Of a stretch of DNA of 64,000 bases, positions 33,702 through 42,975 are shown in pieces. The translations under genes and the position numbers were made by a program. Each line of letters starts with the position of its first letter. The stretch's first letter is position 1. The stretch covers positions 682,001 to 746,000 of the forward strand of contig NZ_VCGY01000001.1 in NCBI RefSeq assembly GCF_016597725.1, in the 5' to 3' direction. The notes below the pieces were generated by a model. That model had not been told where the DNA came from. It searched no databases and saw nothing but the letters and a program-made list of their open reading frames with translations. Source of the DNA: Marinobacter sp. 1-4A. GTDB lineage: Bacteria; Pseudomonadota; Gammaproteobacteria; Pseudomonadales; Oleiphilaceae.

Positions 33702-35195
33702 TTAACGCAACTGGATAGAAAAGTTAGCCTCGGACGTTGTCGCCTCACTGGAGAACCAACGGGATGTAACCGTTTTGGTTTCAGTGTAGAAGCGCACAGC
33801 CTGCTTGCCGTAAGCGTGTTGGTCACCGTAGAACGATCCTTTCCAACCAGTGAACGAGAAGAACGGCAGGGGCACAGGAATGGGAATATTCACACCCACT
33901 TGACCGACCTCGATCTCATGCTGGAACTTACGGGCAGCACCGCCAGAACCTGTAAAGATGGATACGCCATTGCCATACGGGCTCTTGTTAATCAGGGCGA
34001 TAGCGTCCGCCAGACTGTCCTCTTCCATGCAGGCGAGTACCGGGCCAAAGATTTCTTCGTTATAGATGTCCATCTCGGTGGTAACGCCAGAGAACAGGGT
34101 TGGGCCAACCCAGTTGCCATCTGGCAAACCATCAACATTACAGCCACGACCGTCGAGGAGTAGGTTTGCACCCTGCGCTTCGCCGGTGGCAATAAGCGCT
34201 TCAACACGATCTTTGGCTTTGGCCGAAATCACCGGGCCGTAGCTTGCGCCGGAATCGTTCCAGGCACCCGGGCGAACTTTTGCCATGGCCTCTTTAAGTT
34301 CCGGAATCCAGGCTTGGGCCTCACCCACAAATACGGCGACCGAAATAGCCATGCAACGCTGGCCCGCTGCGCCAACAGACGCACCTACGAGGGCATTGAG
34401 AACCTGCTGCTTATCTGCGTCCGGCATGATAACCATGTGATTCTTGGCGCCAGCAAAACTCTGAACACGCTTCATGTTGCGGGTTCCGGTTTCGTATATG
34501 TAGCGGCCAACAGGCACAGAGCCTACGAAGGACACAGCCTTGATTGCGGGGTCGGTAAGCAGCACATCAACCTGTTCTTTGCCTCCGTGCACAACCTGCA
34601 GCACACCCTTGGGTGCACCGGCCTCTTCAAACAACTCAGCCAAACGCATAGGCGTGAGCGGGTCTTGCTCAGACGGCTTGAGGATAAAGGTGTTGCCGCA
34701 GGCAATGGCCATGGGGAACATCCAAAGAGGGATCATCGCCGGAAAGTTAAACGGAGTGATACCTGCACACACGCCCAAAGGCTGGATCCAAGAGTGGGTA
34801 TCCACTTCCCGGGCTACGTTTTCGACGGTTTCACCCATCATCATCGAAGCGACGTTGGCTGCATGTTCGACAACTTCAATGCCACGCCAGACATCGCCCT
34901 TGGCATCGTCAAATGTTTTGCCGGTCTCCTGCGACAGGATTTCTGCAATCTCGTCGTGGTGTTCTTTCAGCAAGGCCTGATAACGCAGCATCACACGAGC
35001 GCGCTCCGAAACCGGAACCTCTTTCCATGTTTTGAAGATCTCACCGGCAGTCTCAATCGCCTTACGCATCTCTGCGCTGGTGGTAAACGGCGCTCGGGCG
35101 ATCACTTCATTCGTGGCCGGGTTGGTTACGTCAATCCATTCGTTGGTTTGGCTCTGAACAAATTCACCTGCTAGGTACAGCGGAACGTCTTTCAT
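33702..35195 (-). CDS. mmsA: methylmalonate-semialdehyde dehydrogenase (CoA-acylating)
   Basis: From ATG 35195 (AGGGAT upstream) the protein has 497 residues. ALDH features include [21 protein letters not shown] near 147, the glycine-rich [13 protein letters not shown] near 225, and the catalytic Cys in [14 protein letters not shown] near 282. The CoA-dependent class typically lacks the general-base Glu, and [16 protein letters not shown] appears at that position. It converts methylmalonate semialdehyde to propionyl-CoA and CO2, the last step of valine (and part of thymine) breakdown. First gene of the operon, divergent from an AraC-type regulator. Confidence 0.96.
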   Translation of the reverse strand: MKDVPLYLAGEFVQSQTNEWIDVTNPATNEVIARAPFTTSAEMRKAIETAGEIFKTWKEVPVSERARVMLRYQALLKEHHDEIAEILSQETGKTFDDAKGDVWRGIEVVEHAANVASMMMGETVENVAREVDTHSWIQPLGVCAGITPFNFPAMIPLWMFPMAIACGNTFILKPSEQDPLTPMRLAELFEEAGAPKGVLQVVHGGKEQVDVLLTDPAIKAVSFVGSVPVGRYIYETGTRNMKRVQSFAGAKNHMVIMPDADKQQVLNALVGASVGAAGQRCMAISVAVFVGEAQAWIPELKEAMAKVRPGAWNDSGASYGPVISAKAKDRVEALIATGEAQGANLLLDGRGCNVDGLPDGNWVGPTLFSGVTTEMDIYNEEIFGPVLACMEEDSLADAIALINKSPYGNGVSIFTGSGGAARKFQHEIEVGQVGVNIPIPVPLPFFSFTGWKGSFYGDQHAYGKQAVRFYTETKTVTSRWFSSEATTSEANFSIQLR

Positions 35196-35336
35196 CTTGG
35201 TATCCCTGTTTGTTGTTGTGCGGAAAGCGCGCCAATAGCACAGTGGCTTTGGCAATGAATGAGCAATCTATAGCAATCTATGCTGGGACCTTAGCACGAC
35301 CTCTGGCACTTGATGATTGACTAAATTTCGACCTTG

Positions 35337-36257
35337 ATGGACTATCTTTCGATTATCCCGCAAACAACACAAGCACTCAGCATGACACAAACGTCCTTAT
35401 GGCCAGTACCCAAAGACAGCATACGCTACGTGGTACCAGCTCCCATTATTAGCCTTTTGTCTGATCATCCGCTCACTCGGGACCTCTATCCACTGGCATT
35501 CGGCCACTATCGCAGAGCCACAGGCCACCACATGCACCGGGAGCATCATCGCGACAATCTTTTGATTTACTGCACCGAAGGCAGGGCCTTTCTGAACTTA
35601 AAAGGAGAGCCTTACACAATGGAGGCAGGAGACCTTCTGTTACTGCCAGCGGGGGCCAGCCACCGTTATACAGCTGACCCGGAAAACCCCTGGACGATTC
35701 ACTGGGTGCACTACACCGGGCCATTGGCTAACGAATTTCACACATATATGGGGTTTGATGCGTCAACACCAATCCGCCATTTGGGGAGACAACCTCGGCT
35801 GCTGGTGGACTTTAACGGCCTGCTATCTGTTCGCCAGACGGGCTTTCGGGCGCGCGGTCTGATTCATGCGGCCAACCGTCTAAGGCAACTATTGGCTGCG
35901 GTGCCGATCAGTATTGATGAAACAAGCCAAGAACGAAAAGCCGAACTGGATACCATCAACAATTACATGCACGAACACCTCGATGAGCGCATTACCCTTG
36001 AACAGCTTGCCGATCTTGCTGGGCTTTCCCCTGCGCATTTTGCGACACGCTACCGTGAACAAACTGGTACCTCACCCATCCAGCACTTCCTTCACCTTAA
36101 AGTGGAGCGTGCTTGCCAGATGCTGGATGCTACAAGCCTGAGTTTTACAGAGATAAGCCACCGTCTGGGCTATGACGATGCTTATTACTTCTCCCGGCTA
36201 TTCAAAAAAGTCATGGGGCAGTCACCAATGGATTACAGACACACGCCGAGGCATTAA
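35337..36257 (+). CDS. AraC-family regulator, probable activator of the mms operon (MmsR-like)
   Basis: About 306 residues. An N-terminal cupin-like sensor (HREHHRDNLLIYCTEGRAFLNL, then EAGDLLLLPAGASHRYTA) precedes two C-terminal HTH motifs: ITLEQLADLAGLSPAHFATRYREQTG and FTEISHRLGYDDAYYFSRLFKKVMGQSPMDYR, the AraC/XylS signature. It diverges from mmsA across 141 bp, as MmsR does from mmsAB in Pseudomonas aeruginosa. No clear RBS marks the start; TTG 35334, ATG 35337 and ATG 35382 are all possible. The inducer is probably a valine-pathway intermediate, by analogy. Confidence 0.88.
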   Translation: MDYLSIIPQTTQALSMTQTSLWPVPKDSIRYVVPAPIISLLSDHPLTRDLYPLAFGHYRRATGHHMHREHHRDNLLIYCTEGRAFLNLKGEPYTMEAGDLLLLPAGASHRYTADPENPWTIHWVHYTGPLANEFHTYMGFDASTPIRHLGRQPRLLVDFNGLLSVRQTGFRARGLIHAANRLRQLLAAVPISIDETSQERKAELDTINNYMHEHLDERITLEQLADLAGLSPAHFATRYREQTGTSPIQHFLHLKVERACQMLDATSLSFTEISHRLGYDDAYYFSRLFKKVMGQSPMDYRHTPRH

Positions 36258-36265
36258 TAAGGCAC

Positions 36266-36288
36266 AACAGGCCAGTAACTCGCCTGTT
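36266..36288 (+). terminator. small hairpin after the AraC-type gene
   Basis: AACAGGC and GCCTGTT pair as a 7-bp stem around a 9-nt loop, with three T at the 3' end. It stands 9 bp after the stop codon. A weak intrinsic terminator at best. Confidence 0.35.
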
Positions 36289-36359
36289 TCCATCTACGAC
36301 TTTTGTTGCAGAAGCGAAACCGTTAGTCTTGGAGACAAAGACGCAAAAGAAGCATAAAA

Positions 36360-36788
36360 ATGGCGACACATACTTTTGAAATTGACGAAACTTTCGACGT
36401 ACCGCGCAGCAAGGTGTTTGCACTATTCGCTGATCATAATAGCTTCGGGAAGCTTCTCGGGGCGCCTGTTAAAAGAATCAAGAACAGCGATCAAGCAGAC
36501 CCTAACGGCCTTGGCTCTGTGCGCAAGCTTGGCATCGGCCCGATTGGACTGGAGGAAACGGTAACCAGTTTTGAGCCGGACACGTTGATTGAATACACAA
36601 TCACCAGTTTGAGCCCGATCCGCAATCACTTGGGCCGCATTCGCTTTGAAGACACCCCGGAAGGTCATACCCGAGTGCGCTATCGCATTACCTTTGACGA
36701 TATCGTGCCCTACACCGGAAAACTGGTCAGTGCCGGGCTGGAACACGCCATACGTCGTGGGATCAAGCAGGTTCCCAAACTGGCCTGA
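36360..36788 (+). CDS. SRPBCC (START/polyketide-cyclase-like) ligand-binding protein
   Basis: 142 residues with the helix-grip pattern: FEIDETFDVPRSKVFALFADHNSFGKLLG at the N-terminus, GSVRKLGIGPIGLEETVTSFEPDTLIEYTI in the middle and a C-terminal helix (LVSAGLEHAIRRGIKQVPKLA). This superfamily binds hydrophobic ligands; single-domain bacterial forms are mostly unassigned. No operon partner: neighbours are 102 bp and 148 bp away. The start is the only good ATG and sits right after AAGAAGC, a modest RBS. Confidence 0.87.
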   Translation: MATHTFEIDETFDVPRSKVFALFADHNSFGKLLGAPVKRIKNSDQADPNGLGSVRKLGIGPIGLEETVTSFEPDTLIEYTITSLSPIRNHLGRIRFEDTPEGHTRVRYRITFDDIVPYTGKLVSAGLEHAIRRGIKQVPKLA

Positions 36789-36936
36789 CTCACGGCTTCG
36801 AATGATACAAAACGTTACTTGATGGATATCAGATAATTGACCTGTGGCAATTGTTGCTATCCGTCAATTTTGTACTCTCCGCGCCACTTGCAACTAAAAG
36901 GCCTACCGGCCGACCCTCATCACTGCGGAGATCAAA

Positions 36937-37737
36937 ATGGCAAACGAGCCGATCGTCCTGTTTGATAACGGGCACCACAAGTGCCTAATGTTTGATTCTC
37001 TGGTCACCGGAGAAGGCGTTCAGTCTAATCAGTTTTTGATCGTTGACGGCAAACACGAAGCCTTGATCGACCCAGGCGGCGACCTCACCTACACACCGCT
37101 TGCGGTGGCTGCGTCCAAATACATGAATATAAAGGATATGGACTTTGTATTTGCATCGCATCAGGACCCCGACATTATCGGCGCCATTGATCGCTGGATT
37201 GTTCATACGAGTGCAAAAATTGTCACATCAAAGCTGTGGGCGCGGTTCCTCCCGCATTTGGTATCAAGCTACGTCACCAATCAACTAAGCGGCAACGTTT
37301 ACGACCGCATCATCAGCATTCCGGATGCAGGCGCCAACGTAAAGTTTGGTGAATCTTACCTACAGTGTTTGCCTGCCCACTTCATGCACTCTGTGGGCAA
37401 CCTGCAGTTCTACGATCCGGTCTCAAAAATCCTGTTCTCTGGAGATCTTGGGGCATCGATGGGCGCTGCTGACGACCACCTTCCAGTACAGGACTTTGAC
37501 CGCCATATTCCCCATATGATGGGATTCCACCGGCGCTATATTGCCTCAAACAAGGTATGCAGACTGTGGGCTAACATGATCCGGGAAATGGACGTGGCAA
37601 TGATTGTGCCCCAGCACGGAAAGCGCTTTGAAGGCCCGGTGATGGTTGATCAGTTTTTGAATTGGGTAAGCAATGTGGAGTGCGGTATCGACCTGATGAC
37701 GCAGGACAACTATCGCGAGCCCGTTGACTACATCTAA
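36937..37737 (+). CDS. ODP-type metallo-beta-lactamase protein (di-iron oxygen-binding fold)
   Basis: 266 residues. HQDPDIIGAID near 71 takes the place of the HxExDH metal site of flavodiiron proteins, followed by CLPAHFMHSVGNLQFYDPVSKILFSGDLGASMG near 143-175 and QHGKRFEG near 222. This pattern belongs to the ODP (oxygen-binding di-iron) group, some members of which act as oxygen or NO sensors or reductases; no flavodoxin domain is fused here. The HxDxD variation could alter the metal site. It is followed by a strong hairpin (37746-37774) and looks monocistronic. Confidence 0.87.
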   Translation: MANEPIVLFDNGHHKCLMFDSLVTGEGVQSNQFLIVDGKHEALIDPGGDLTYTPLAVAASKYMNIKDMDFVFASHQDPDIIGAIDRWIVHTSAKIVTSKLWARFLPHLVSSYVTNQLSGNVYDRIISIPDAGANVKFGESYLQCLPAHFMHSVGNLQFYDPVSKILFSGDLGASMGAADDHLPVQDFDRHIPHMMGFHRRYIASNKVCRLWANMIREMDVAMIVPQHGKRFEGPVMVDQFLNWVSNVECGIDLMTQDNYREPVDYI

Positions 37738-37745
37738 ACGCTTGC

Positions 37746-37774
37746 GGGACAGGCCAACCAAATAGGCCTGTCCC
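37746..37774 (+). terminator. strong hairpin between the ODP-type and YebC-type genes
   Basis: GGGACAGGCC and GGCCTGTCCC are exact complements around the 9-nt loop AACCAAATA, beginning 9 bp after the stop codon. No T-run follows on the plus strand, so it may stop or stabilise the transcript. Confidence 0.55.
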
Positions 37775-37834
37775 AAACGGGGATTCTTGCGTAAAATCTT
37801 GCCTTTTCACCCGCAAGTAGAAGGCATCGCAAAA

Positions 37835-38560
37835 ATGGGCAGAGCCTACCAGAACCGCAAAGAATCCATGGCCAAAACAGCACAGGCCAAAACCAAGGTT
37901 TACAGTAAATACGGGCGCGAAATCTACATGAGCGCCAAGTCCGGCGGAACCGACCCGGATGGCAACCTATCACTACGCGGGCTGATTGATCGTGCAAAAA
38001 AAGATCAGGTGCCCTCCCACGTTATCGAAAAAGCCATAGATAAAGCCCGGGGTGGCGCTGGCGAGGACTACTCACCGGCTCGCTACGAAGGCTACGGCCC
38101 CGGTAACTGCATGGTGATTGTCGATTGCCTAACCGACAACCCTAACCGCACCTTTGGCGATGTGCGCCTAGCCTTTACCAAAACCAAGTGCAAAATCGGC
38201 ACACCGGGCACTGTTGCCCACATGTTTGACCACAGCGCTATTTTCGTATTCAAAGGCGAAGACGATGAAGCCGTGCTTGAAGCTTTGATGGAAGCCGACG
38301 TCGACGTTACCGATATTGAAAACGAAGATGGGAAGATCACCGTATTCACACCAAACACGGAATATGCCAAAGCTCGTCAAGCACTGACAGACGCCTTTGC
38401 CGATATCGACTTCGAGGTGGATGAAATCCAATTCCTGCCGAAAACCACAACGCCGGTGGAAGGTGACGACATCCCCATGTTTGAAAAGTTTTGCGACATG
38501 CTGAACGAACTGGACGATGTGCAGAACATCTTCCACAACGCGGAATTGCCGGAACAGTGA
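37835..38560 (+). CDS. YebC/PmpR/YeeN-family protein (TACO1 family)
   Basis: From ATG 37835 the product has 241 residues, the size of YeeN/YebC. Motifs [30 protein letters not shown] at the start (YeeN type), then [59 protein letters not shown] and FDHSAIFVF. Family members were described as transcription regulators; TACO1 and YebC/YeeN now also have support as ribosome-associated factors that help at proline stretches. The frame is open upstream to 37787 but the conserved start is at 37835. Its TGA overlaps the GTG start of the next gene. Confidence 0.92.
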   Translation: MGRAYQNRKESMAKTAQAKTKVYSKYGREIYMSAKSGGTDPDGNLSLRGLIDRAKKDQVPSHVIEKAIDKARGGAGEDYSPARYEGYGPGNCMVIVDCLTDNPNRTFGDVRLAFTKTKCKIGTPGTVAHMFDHSAIFVFKGEDDEAVLEALMEADVDVTDIENEDGKITVFTPNTEYAKARQALTDAFADIDFEVDEIQFLPKTTTPVEGDDIPMFEKFCDMLNELDDVQNIFHNAELPEQ

Positions 38561-39291
38561 GCCTACCTAAGCCGCGAGTGGCTGTTCTTAAAACCGGTAG
38601 CACCTATCCGAGCATCAAAAAAGAGTTCGGTGACTTCGATCAGTGGTTCTTGCGCGGCCTGTCATCAGGGTTAGACATTACCGTATTTGATGCCGAGGCC
38701 GGTGAGCTACCCGCCGATCCCGCTGATTGGGACGGTGTTGTGGTAACCGGATCTCCGGCCATGGTAAGCGACCGCGAACCCTGGAGCGAAAGCGCTGCAC
38801 AATGGCTGGTCCGTGTAGTTGACAAAACCATTCCCTTACTCGGGGTGTGTTACGGGCACCAGCTTCTGGCACACGCCCTAGGCGGCGAAGTTGGCTACCA
38901 TCCGGAGGGCCGCGAGAGCGGAACAAAACGCATAGAGCTGCTGACCAGTGCTCTGGAAGACCCGCTATTCCGTGCCATGCCTCCTAACTTCAGCGCGCAG
39001 CTTACTCATAAACAGTCCGTATTGAGCCTACCTCCGGGTGCAGTTTTGCTCGGCCGTAATGAGTTCGAGCCACATCAGGCATTCCGTGTGGGTAAGTGTG
39101 CGTGGGGCGTGCAATTTCATCCGGAGTTTTCCAGCGCTGTTATGAAAGCCTACTTGGGTGTGCAAGCGCCAGACCTGGAACGTGAAGGGTTCGACCCGCA
39201 AGCTATGATCAGCTCGGTTACCGATGCCCCGGAAGCCTCCGGTCTGCTGAAACGGTTTTCTGATTTGGTTAAAGAAAACCATGCTGGCTAA
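38557..39291 (+). CDS. class I glutamine amidotransferase-like protein
   Basis: From the GTG at 38557, which overlaps the previous stop as GTGA, the product has 244 residues. [15 protein letters not shown] lies near 57, the catalytic Cys in [17 protein letters not shown] near 90 and His-Glu in GVQFHPEFS near 182. This set matches GMP-synthase-type GATase1 enzymes that often act on thiols or gamma-glutamyl compounds. Translation is coupled to the YebC-type gene, and a phospholipase D-like gene follows 18 bp later. The amide-acceptor substrate is not evident. Confidence 0.9.
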   Translation: MSLPKPRVAVLKTGSTYPSIKKEFGDFDQWFLRGLSSGLDITVFDAEAGELPADPADWDGVVVTGSPAMVSDREPWSESAAQWLVRVVDKTIPLLGVCYGHQLLAHALGGEVGYHPEGRESGTKRIELLTSALEDPLFRAMPPNFSAQLTHKQSVLSLPPGAVLLGRNEFEPHQAFRVGKCAWGVQFHPEFSSAVMKAYLGVQAPDLEREGFDPQAMISSVTDAPEASGLLKRFSDLVKENHAG

Positions 39292-39309
39292 AACGACACA
39301 GAGCCGTTT

Positions 39310-40755
39310 ATGACATTGAAGGTATTGTTCGCAGTTATCGTTCTGGCATTGGTCGGCGTGGGGATATATCACAGCTACAAGCCCCTGCCGCCCGGCATCA
39401 GTTACAACGGCGGCGCACACCCACTCAGTGATGCAAAGCTGTTGACAGATACCACCATCCACCACAGCGACGGCTCCGAAACCCGCGACCACGAGATATT
39501 TGACGAAATCCTACGCCTCATCGGTCAGGCTCAGTCCTTTATTCTGGTCGATATGTTTCTCTTCAACAGCAGCAGCCCTGAAGGTGTAGCGCACCGCCGC
39601 CTTTCGGAGCAGCTAACCCAAGCGCTTATCAATCGGAAAGCAGAGCAGCCGGAGTTGGAGATTGTTGTCATCTCTGACCCACTGAATACTCTTTACGGTG
39701 GCTCTGTATCGCCATGGTTTCAGGCCCTTCGGCAAGCGGGCATCTCCGTAACAGAAACCAACCTGCGACCGCTACGGGACAGCAACCCTGCATGGTCTGC
39801 AATCTGGCGGCTCTGCTGCCAGTGGTTTGGAAACAATGCTGAAAGTGGCTGGCTGCCAAATGCTCTAGGCACAGAGCCCGTCACTATTCGTAGCTACCTT
39901 GCCTTACCCAACTTCAAAGCCAACCATCGCAAGGTTTTGGTTGCCGACGAGGGTGATGAGCTGCGGGCTTTCATAACGTCTGCCAACCCGCACGATGGCA
40001 GCAGCAGGCATAGCAACATTGCGATTAGTTTTACTGGCCCGGCGGTTATAGATGTTCTGAAAAGTGAGCAGGCGGTTCTAGCTATGTCTCGCCAACCTAA
40101 CACGGCACTGAATAAGCTGATCAACCAGAAAATATCGTCTGAGGTAACCACCGACAATGCTGCTGGAACGATTGCAGTGAAAACTGAATCTGCGATTCGG
40201 GATACGGCACTTGAGATGATCTCTAGCGCCCAAAACGGAAGCCAGCTTGATCTCGCCTTTTTTTACCTGTCACACCGGTCAGTGGTTGCTGCGCTGCTCG
40301 ATGCCCATAAGCGTGGCGCAAAAGTGAGGGTTCTGCTTGATGCCAACAACGAAGCATTTGGCCATCAAAAAAGCGGCATACCCAACCGGCAAGTTGCACT
40401 GGAGTTGCACAAAGCTGGCATCCCCGTACGCTGGTGCAACACCTTGGGTGAGCAGTGCCACAGCAAGCTGTTGATGCTACACCCGGCAACCGGCCCTACT
40501 GAGGTTTTGCTAGGCTCCGCTAACTTTACTCGGCGCAATCTTGATGACCTGAACCTGGAAACCAATGCTTGGGTCTCTGTCGCACCCGATTCTGCATTAG
40601 CCACAAAGGCCAAGAGCTTCTTTGACCGCCAGTGGCAGTCTGGCCCAGACTCAGACCCTACTATGAGCCTACCTTACGAGCACTGGGCGGACGACTCAGC
40701 GCTGCGTTACTGGCGATACAGGTTAATGGAAGCCACTGGGCTTTCGACATTTTGA
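39310..40755 (+). CDS. phospholipase D/cardiolipin synthase-like membrane protein, second HKD motif degenerate
   Basis: 481 residues with an N-terminal membrane helix (about 4-20). The first HKD motif is complete: H206-R-K208, D213 in NHRKVLVAD, followed by SANPHDGSSRHSN. The second reads H384-S-K386 but has H391 where Asp is expected (HSKLLMLH), then GSANFTRRNLDDLN. One intact motif could still support catalysis, since the His and Lys are kept in both. Related to ClsC/ClsB-like cardiolipin synthases or phospholipases; lipid substrate unknown. It follows the amidotransferase gene by 18 bp. Confidence 0.9.
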   Translation: MTLKVLFAVIVLALVGVGIYHSYKPLPPGISYNGGAHPLSDAKLLTDTTIHHSDGSETRDHEIFDEILRLIGQAQSFILVDMFLFNSSSPEGVAHRRLSEQLTQALINRKAEQPELEIVVISDPLNTLYGGSVSPWFQALRQAGISVTETNLRPLRDSNPAWSAIWRLCCQWFGNNAESGWLPNALGTEPVTIRSYLALPNFKANHRKVLVADEGDELRAFITSANPHDGSSRHSNIAISFTGPAVIDVLKSEQAVLAMSRQPNTALNKLINQKISSEVTTDNAAGTIAVKTESAIRDTALEMISSAQNGSQLDLAFFYLSHRSVVAALLDAHKRGAKVRVLLDANNEAFGHQKSGIPNRQVALELHKAGIPVRWCNTLGEQCHSKLLMLHPATGPTEVLLGSANFTRRNLDDLNLETNAWVSVAPDSALATKAKSFFDRQWQSGPDSDPTMSLPYEHWADDSALRYWRYRLMEATGLSTF

Positions 40756-40788
40756 GCCCGTTTTAGTGCTTACTAGCATCCCATTTTT

Positions 40789-41481
40789 TCATAAAGGCTT
40801 GTGAAAAACAGCCACATCCTTACAGGGCACCGACATAATCCAGCCCATGCGCTTTGCAATAAGCCTCAAGGTTGCTTCACGATAAAACACAACATGGGTG
40901 GGGTCTCGGCGGTAATGCCAGTTATCGAACCGCTCATCGCAGGTTTGAAAACACGTCATTATGCCAAGCCATCCTCCGGGCTTTAGCAAACCATCTAACT
41001 GAGTAAATACCTTTGCCGGGTGATGCAAATGCTCAACCACCTCCGTGCAGGTAATGAAGTCGTACTGTTGATCTAAAACTGACGGCTCCGGGTAGAAGAA
41101 GGGGTCGTACAACGCCACATCCATTGCGGATTCGCGCAAGATTTCCGCAAGCGCCGGACCGGGGCCACAACCAAAATCCAGCCCTACTGCTCCAGACGGG
41201 ATGCGTTCAATCATGGGCACCGCTAGCTTTTCCAGAAAGGCTCTATAGCCCGAATCGCCCGGATCATTGTTGTGAAGATCATACACAACGCGCTCTTCTT
41301 CCGCGGAAAGCCAGCTTTCCTGCGCCATTAAAGTTGCCTCGCAGAGCGGGCAACGCAAGTACCTTTTGCCATCTACAACTCGAAAGCCAGCCAAAGTACC
41401 TTGCTTACACACGGTGCATGGGGCGCCCTCACAAACAACAGGATGAGCTGCCCTTTCTATCGTTAGTATTGGTTTCTGCAA
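40789..41481 (-). CDS. class I SAM-dependent methyltransferase with N-terminal zinc-ribbon-like segment
   Basis: 230 residues. Residues 20-50 hold CTVCKQG and LRCPLCEATL, four Cys that could bind zinc. The SAM fold follows: GLDFGCGPGPALAEIL near 102 (motif I), VALYDPFFYPE, then TCTEVVEHLHHPAKVF near 145 and LLKPGGWLGIMTCF. Together these resemble methyltransferase-12-type proteins seen near tRNA or sugar-modification genes. Acceptor unknown. Convergent with the phospholipase D-like gene, separated by 33 bp. Confidence 0.88.
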   Translation of the reverse strand: MQKPILTIERAAHPVVCEGAPCTVCKQGTLAGFRVVDGKRYLRCPLCEATLMAQESWLSAEEERVVYDLHNNDPGDSGYRAFLEKLAVPMIERIPSGAVGLDFGCGPGPALAEILRESAMDVALYDPFFYPEPSVLDQQYDFITCTEVVEHLHHPAKVFTQLDGLLKPGGWLGIMTCFQTCDERFDNWHYRRDPTHVVFYREATLRLIAKRMGWIMSVPCKDVAVFHKPL

Positions 41482-41694
41482 GCACCCTCCAACTACCTAT
41501 GCTCAACCTGACAAATGTTTCATTTGTCATATCCGGCCATCGCGGCCGTTTCGTGACGGGCTGCCAAATCGACTCAACAGCATCATGTCTATACTGTGCA
41601 CGCCAATCAAAATGCAAAAAGTAACCGATTTTCGCCTGAACCAGTAGCAAAACACGACGATCTTACGGGCTTCGCTCGTATCAGGGATAGGAGT

Positions 41695-42717
41695 ATGGAT
41701 ATTTCAAATCGTATGGCCCTTGAGGTGCCCCTGATCTCTGCACGCTATGTGCGTCGTTTCATCGAGTTTATGGAACGCAGAGGTGTAAAACGGGCAGCCC
41801 TCCTAAACGACACCAATATTACTGACGCGATGCTGGATGACCCAGACGCAAGTATCAGCATGCAGGAGATAACCTCCGTGCTGAAAAAAGCAGACTGGCT
41901 AATGAACGACGAGAGAGCTGCCTTCCAGTTCGGGCAACAGCTGGACTTGCCCAGCCACGGTCTACTTGGGTTTGCCGTACTTGGTCAGGACAATCCGCGA
42001 CAACTTATCAGCATGATTGTCCAGTATCTGCGTGTTGGCCTTCCCTTAATGGATATGGAGCTTAACTCCACCGGACCAACCTTCAATATTCGTCTGCTCG
42101 ATACCTGGGGGCTGGGTGAGCTCAACCCCTGTATAACCAAAATGTACATGGGCAGTATTCACCGGGTATCTGCGGAGGTATGTGAGCATTTCGACATCCA
42201 GTTTGCTTTCCCAGCACGGCGTGATGCCAACTCATGGCAGTCATTGGCTAAGGATTGCGAGTTCCACTTCGACGCGCCCTGCAACCAGATAACCATGACA
42301 TTGAAAGGGCAGCCCAGCCAAAAGGATAGCGTAAGCCTTCAGTTTCTTTTGGCCCGCACACGAAAAATAGCCGGGCAACAAACCGGGCAGGCCGATGAAA
42401 CACTGATGCAGGTTCGGGAGATGATCATGAGCCAGCCTGGTCGGCCATGCACCACAAGCAACATTGCCCGGCGCCTCGACATAAGTGCTCGCACCCTGCG
42501 CCAACACCTTGCCAGTGCAGGCACTTCGTTTCGTGAAGTAAGAAACGAAATTCGGGAAAACTTCGCAACTTTATACCTCAGAGACACCAATGTGCCCCTG
42601 GAATCCATTGCTGAAAAGCTTGGATTTAGTGATCAGGCAAGCTTCACCAAAGCCTACCGTACCTGGACGGGGAAAACTCCGGGTGATGTTCGCAAGCAGT
42701 CGCAAAAAAGCCAGTAA
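41695..42717 (+). CDS. AraC-family regulator (OruR/ArgR-like), possibly of the DUF6801/DUF6160 locus
   Basis: From ATG 41695 (AGGGAT 6 nt upstream) the protein has 340 residues. The N-terminal two-thirds is the ~200-residue Arabinose_bd domain of the OruR type (HGLLGFAVLGQDNPRQLI, then QYLRVGLPLMDMEL). The last 100 residues carry two HTH motifs: SNIARRLDISARTLRQHLASAGTSFREV and SIAEKLGFSDQASFTKAYRTWTGKTPGDVR. Members often sense fatty acids, aldehydes or amino acids. An upstream start at 41596 is possible but unsupported. It is on the same strand and 258 bp upstream of the exported DUF6801 protein, which it could control. Confidence 0.88.
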   Translation: MDISNRMALEVPLISARYVRRFIEFMERRGVKRAALLNDTNITDAMLDDPDASISMQEITSVLKKADWLMNDERAAFQFGQQLDLPSHGLLGFAVLGQDNPRQLISMIVQYLRVGLPLMDMELNSTGPTFNIRLLDTWGLGELNPCITKMYMGSIHRVSAEVCEHFDIQFAFPARRDANSWQSLAKDCEFHFDAPCNQITMTLKGQPSQKDSVSLQFLLARTRKIAGQQTGQADETLMQVREMIMSQPGRPCTTSNIARRLDISARTLRQHLASAGTSFREVRNEIRENFATLYLRDTNVPLESIAEKLGFSDQASFTKAYRTWTGKTPGDVRKQSQKSQ

Positions 42718-42975
42718 TTGCTCCAGTCAACTCAACAGCAAAGCAATTTGAAGCCGGTCACGGTTTGGACATTCTCTGCACATTATCGCCGCTTTGGACA
42801 AAAACCATGCCGCGAACGGCAATGACCCACTGCGGTCTTCAGGGGCCTAATAGGCCTGCACACTTGCGTATAAACGCGTGGCAAAAGGGTATTTTGCAAG
42901 TCCGATTGAAATAGTCGTTTTCGGTGTTGTCTGCGCGCCCTCCCATAATAACGATGCTTTACAGAGGACGAACTC

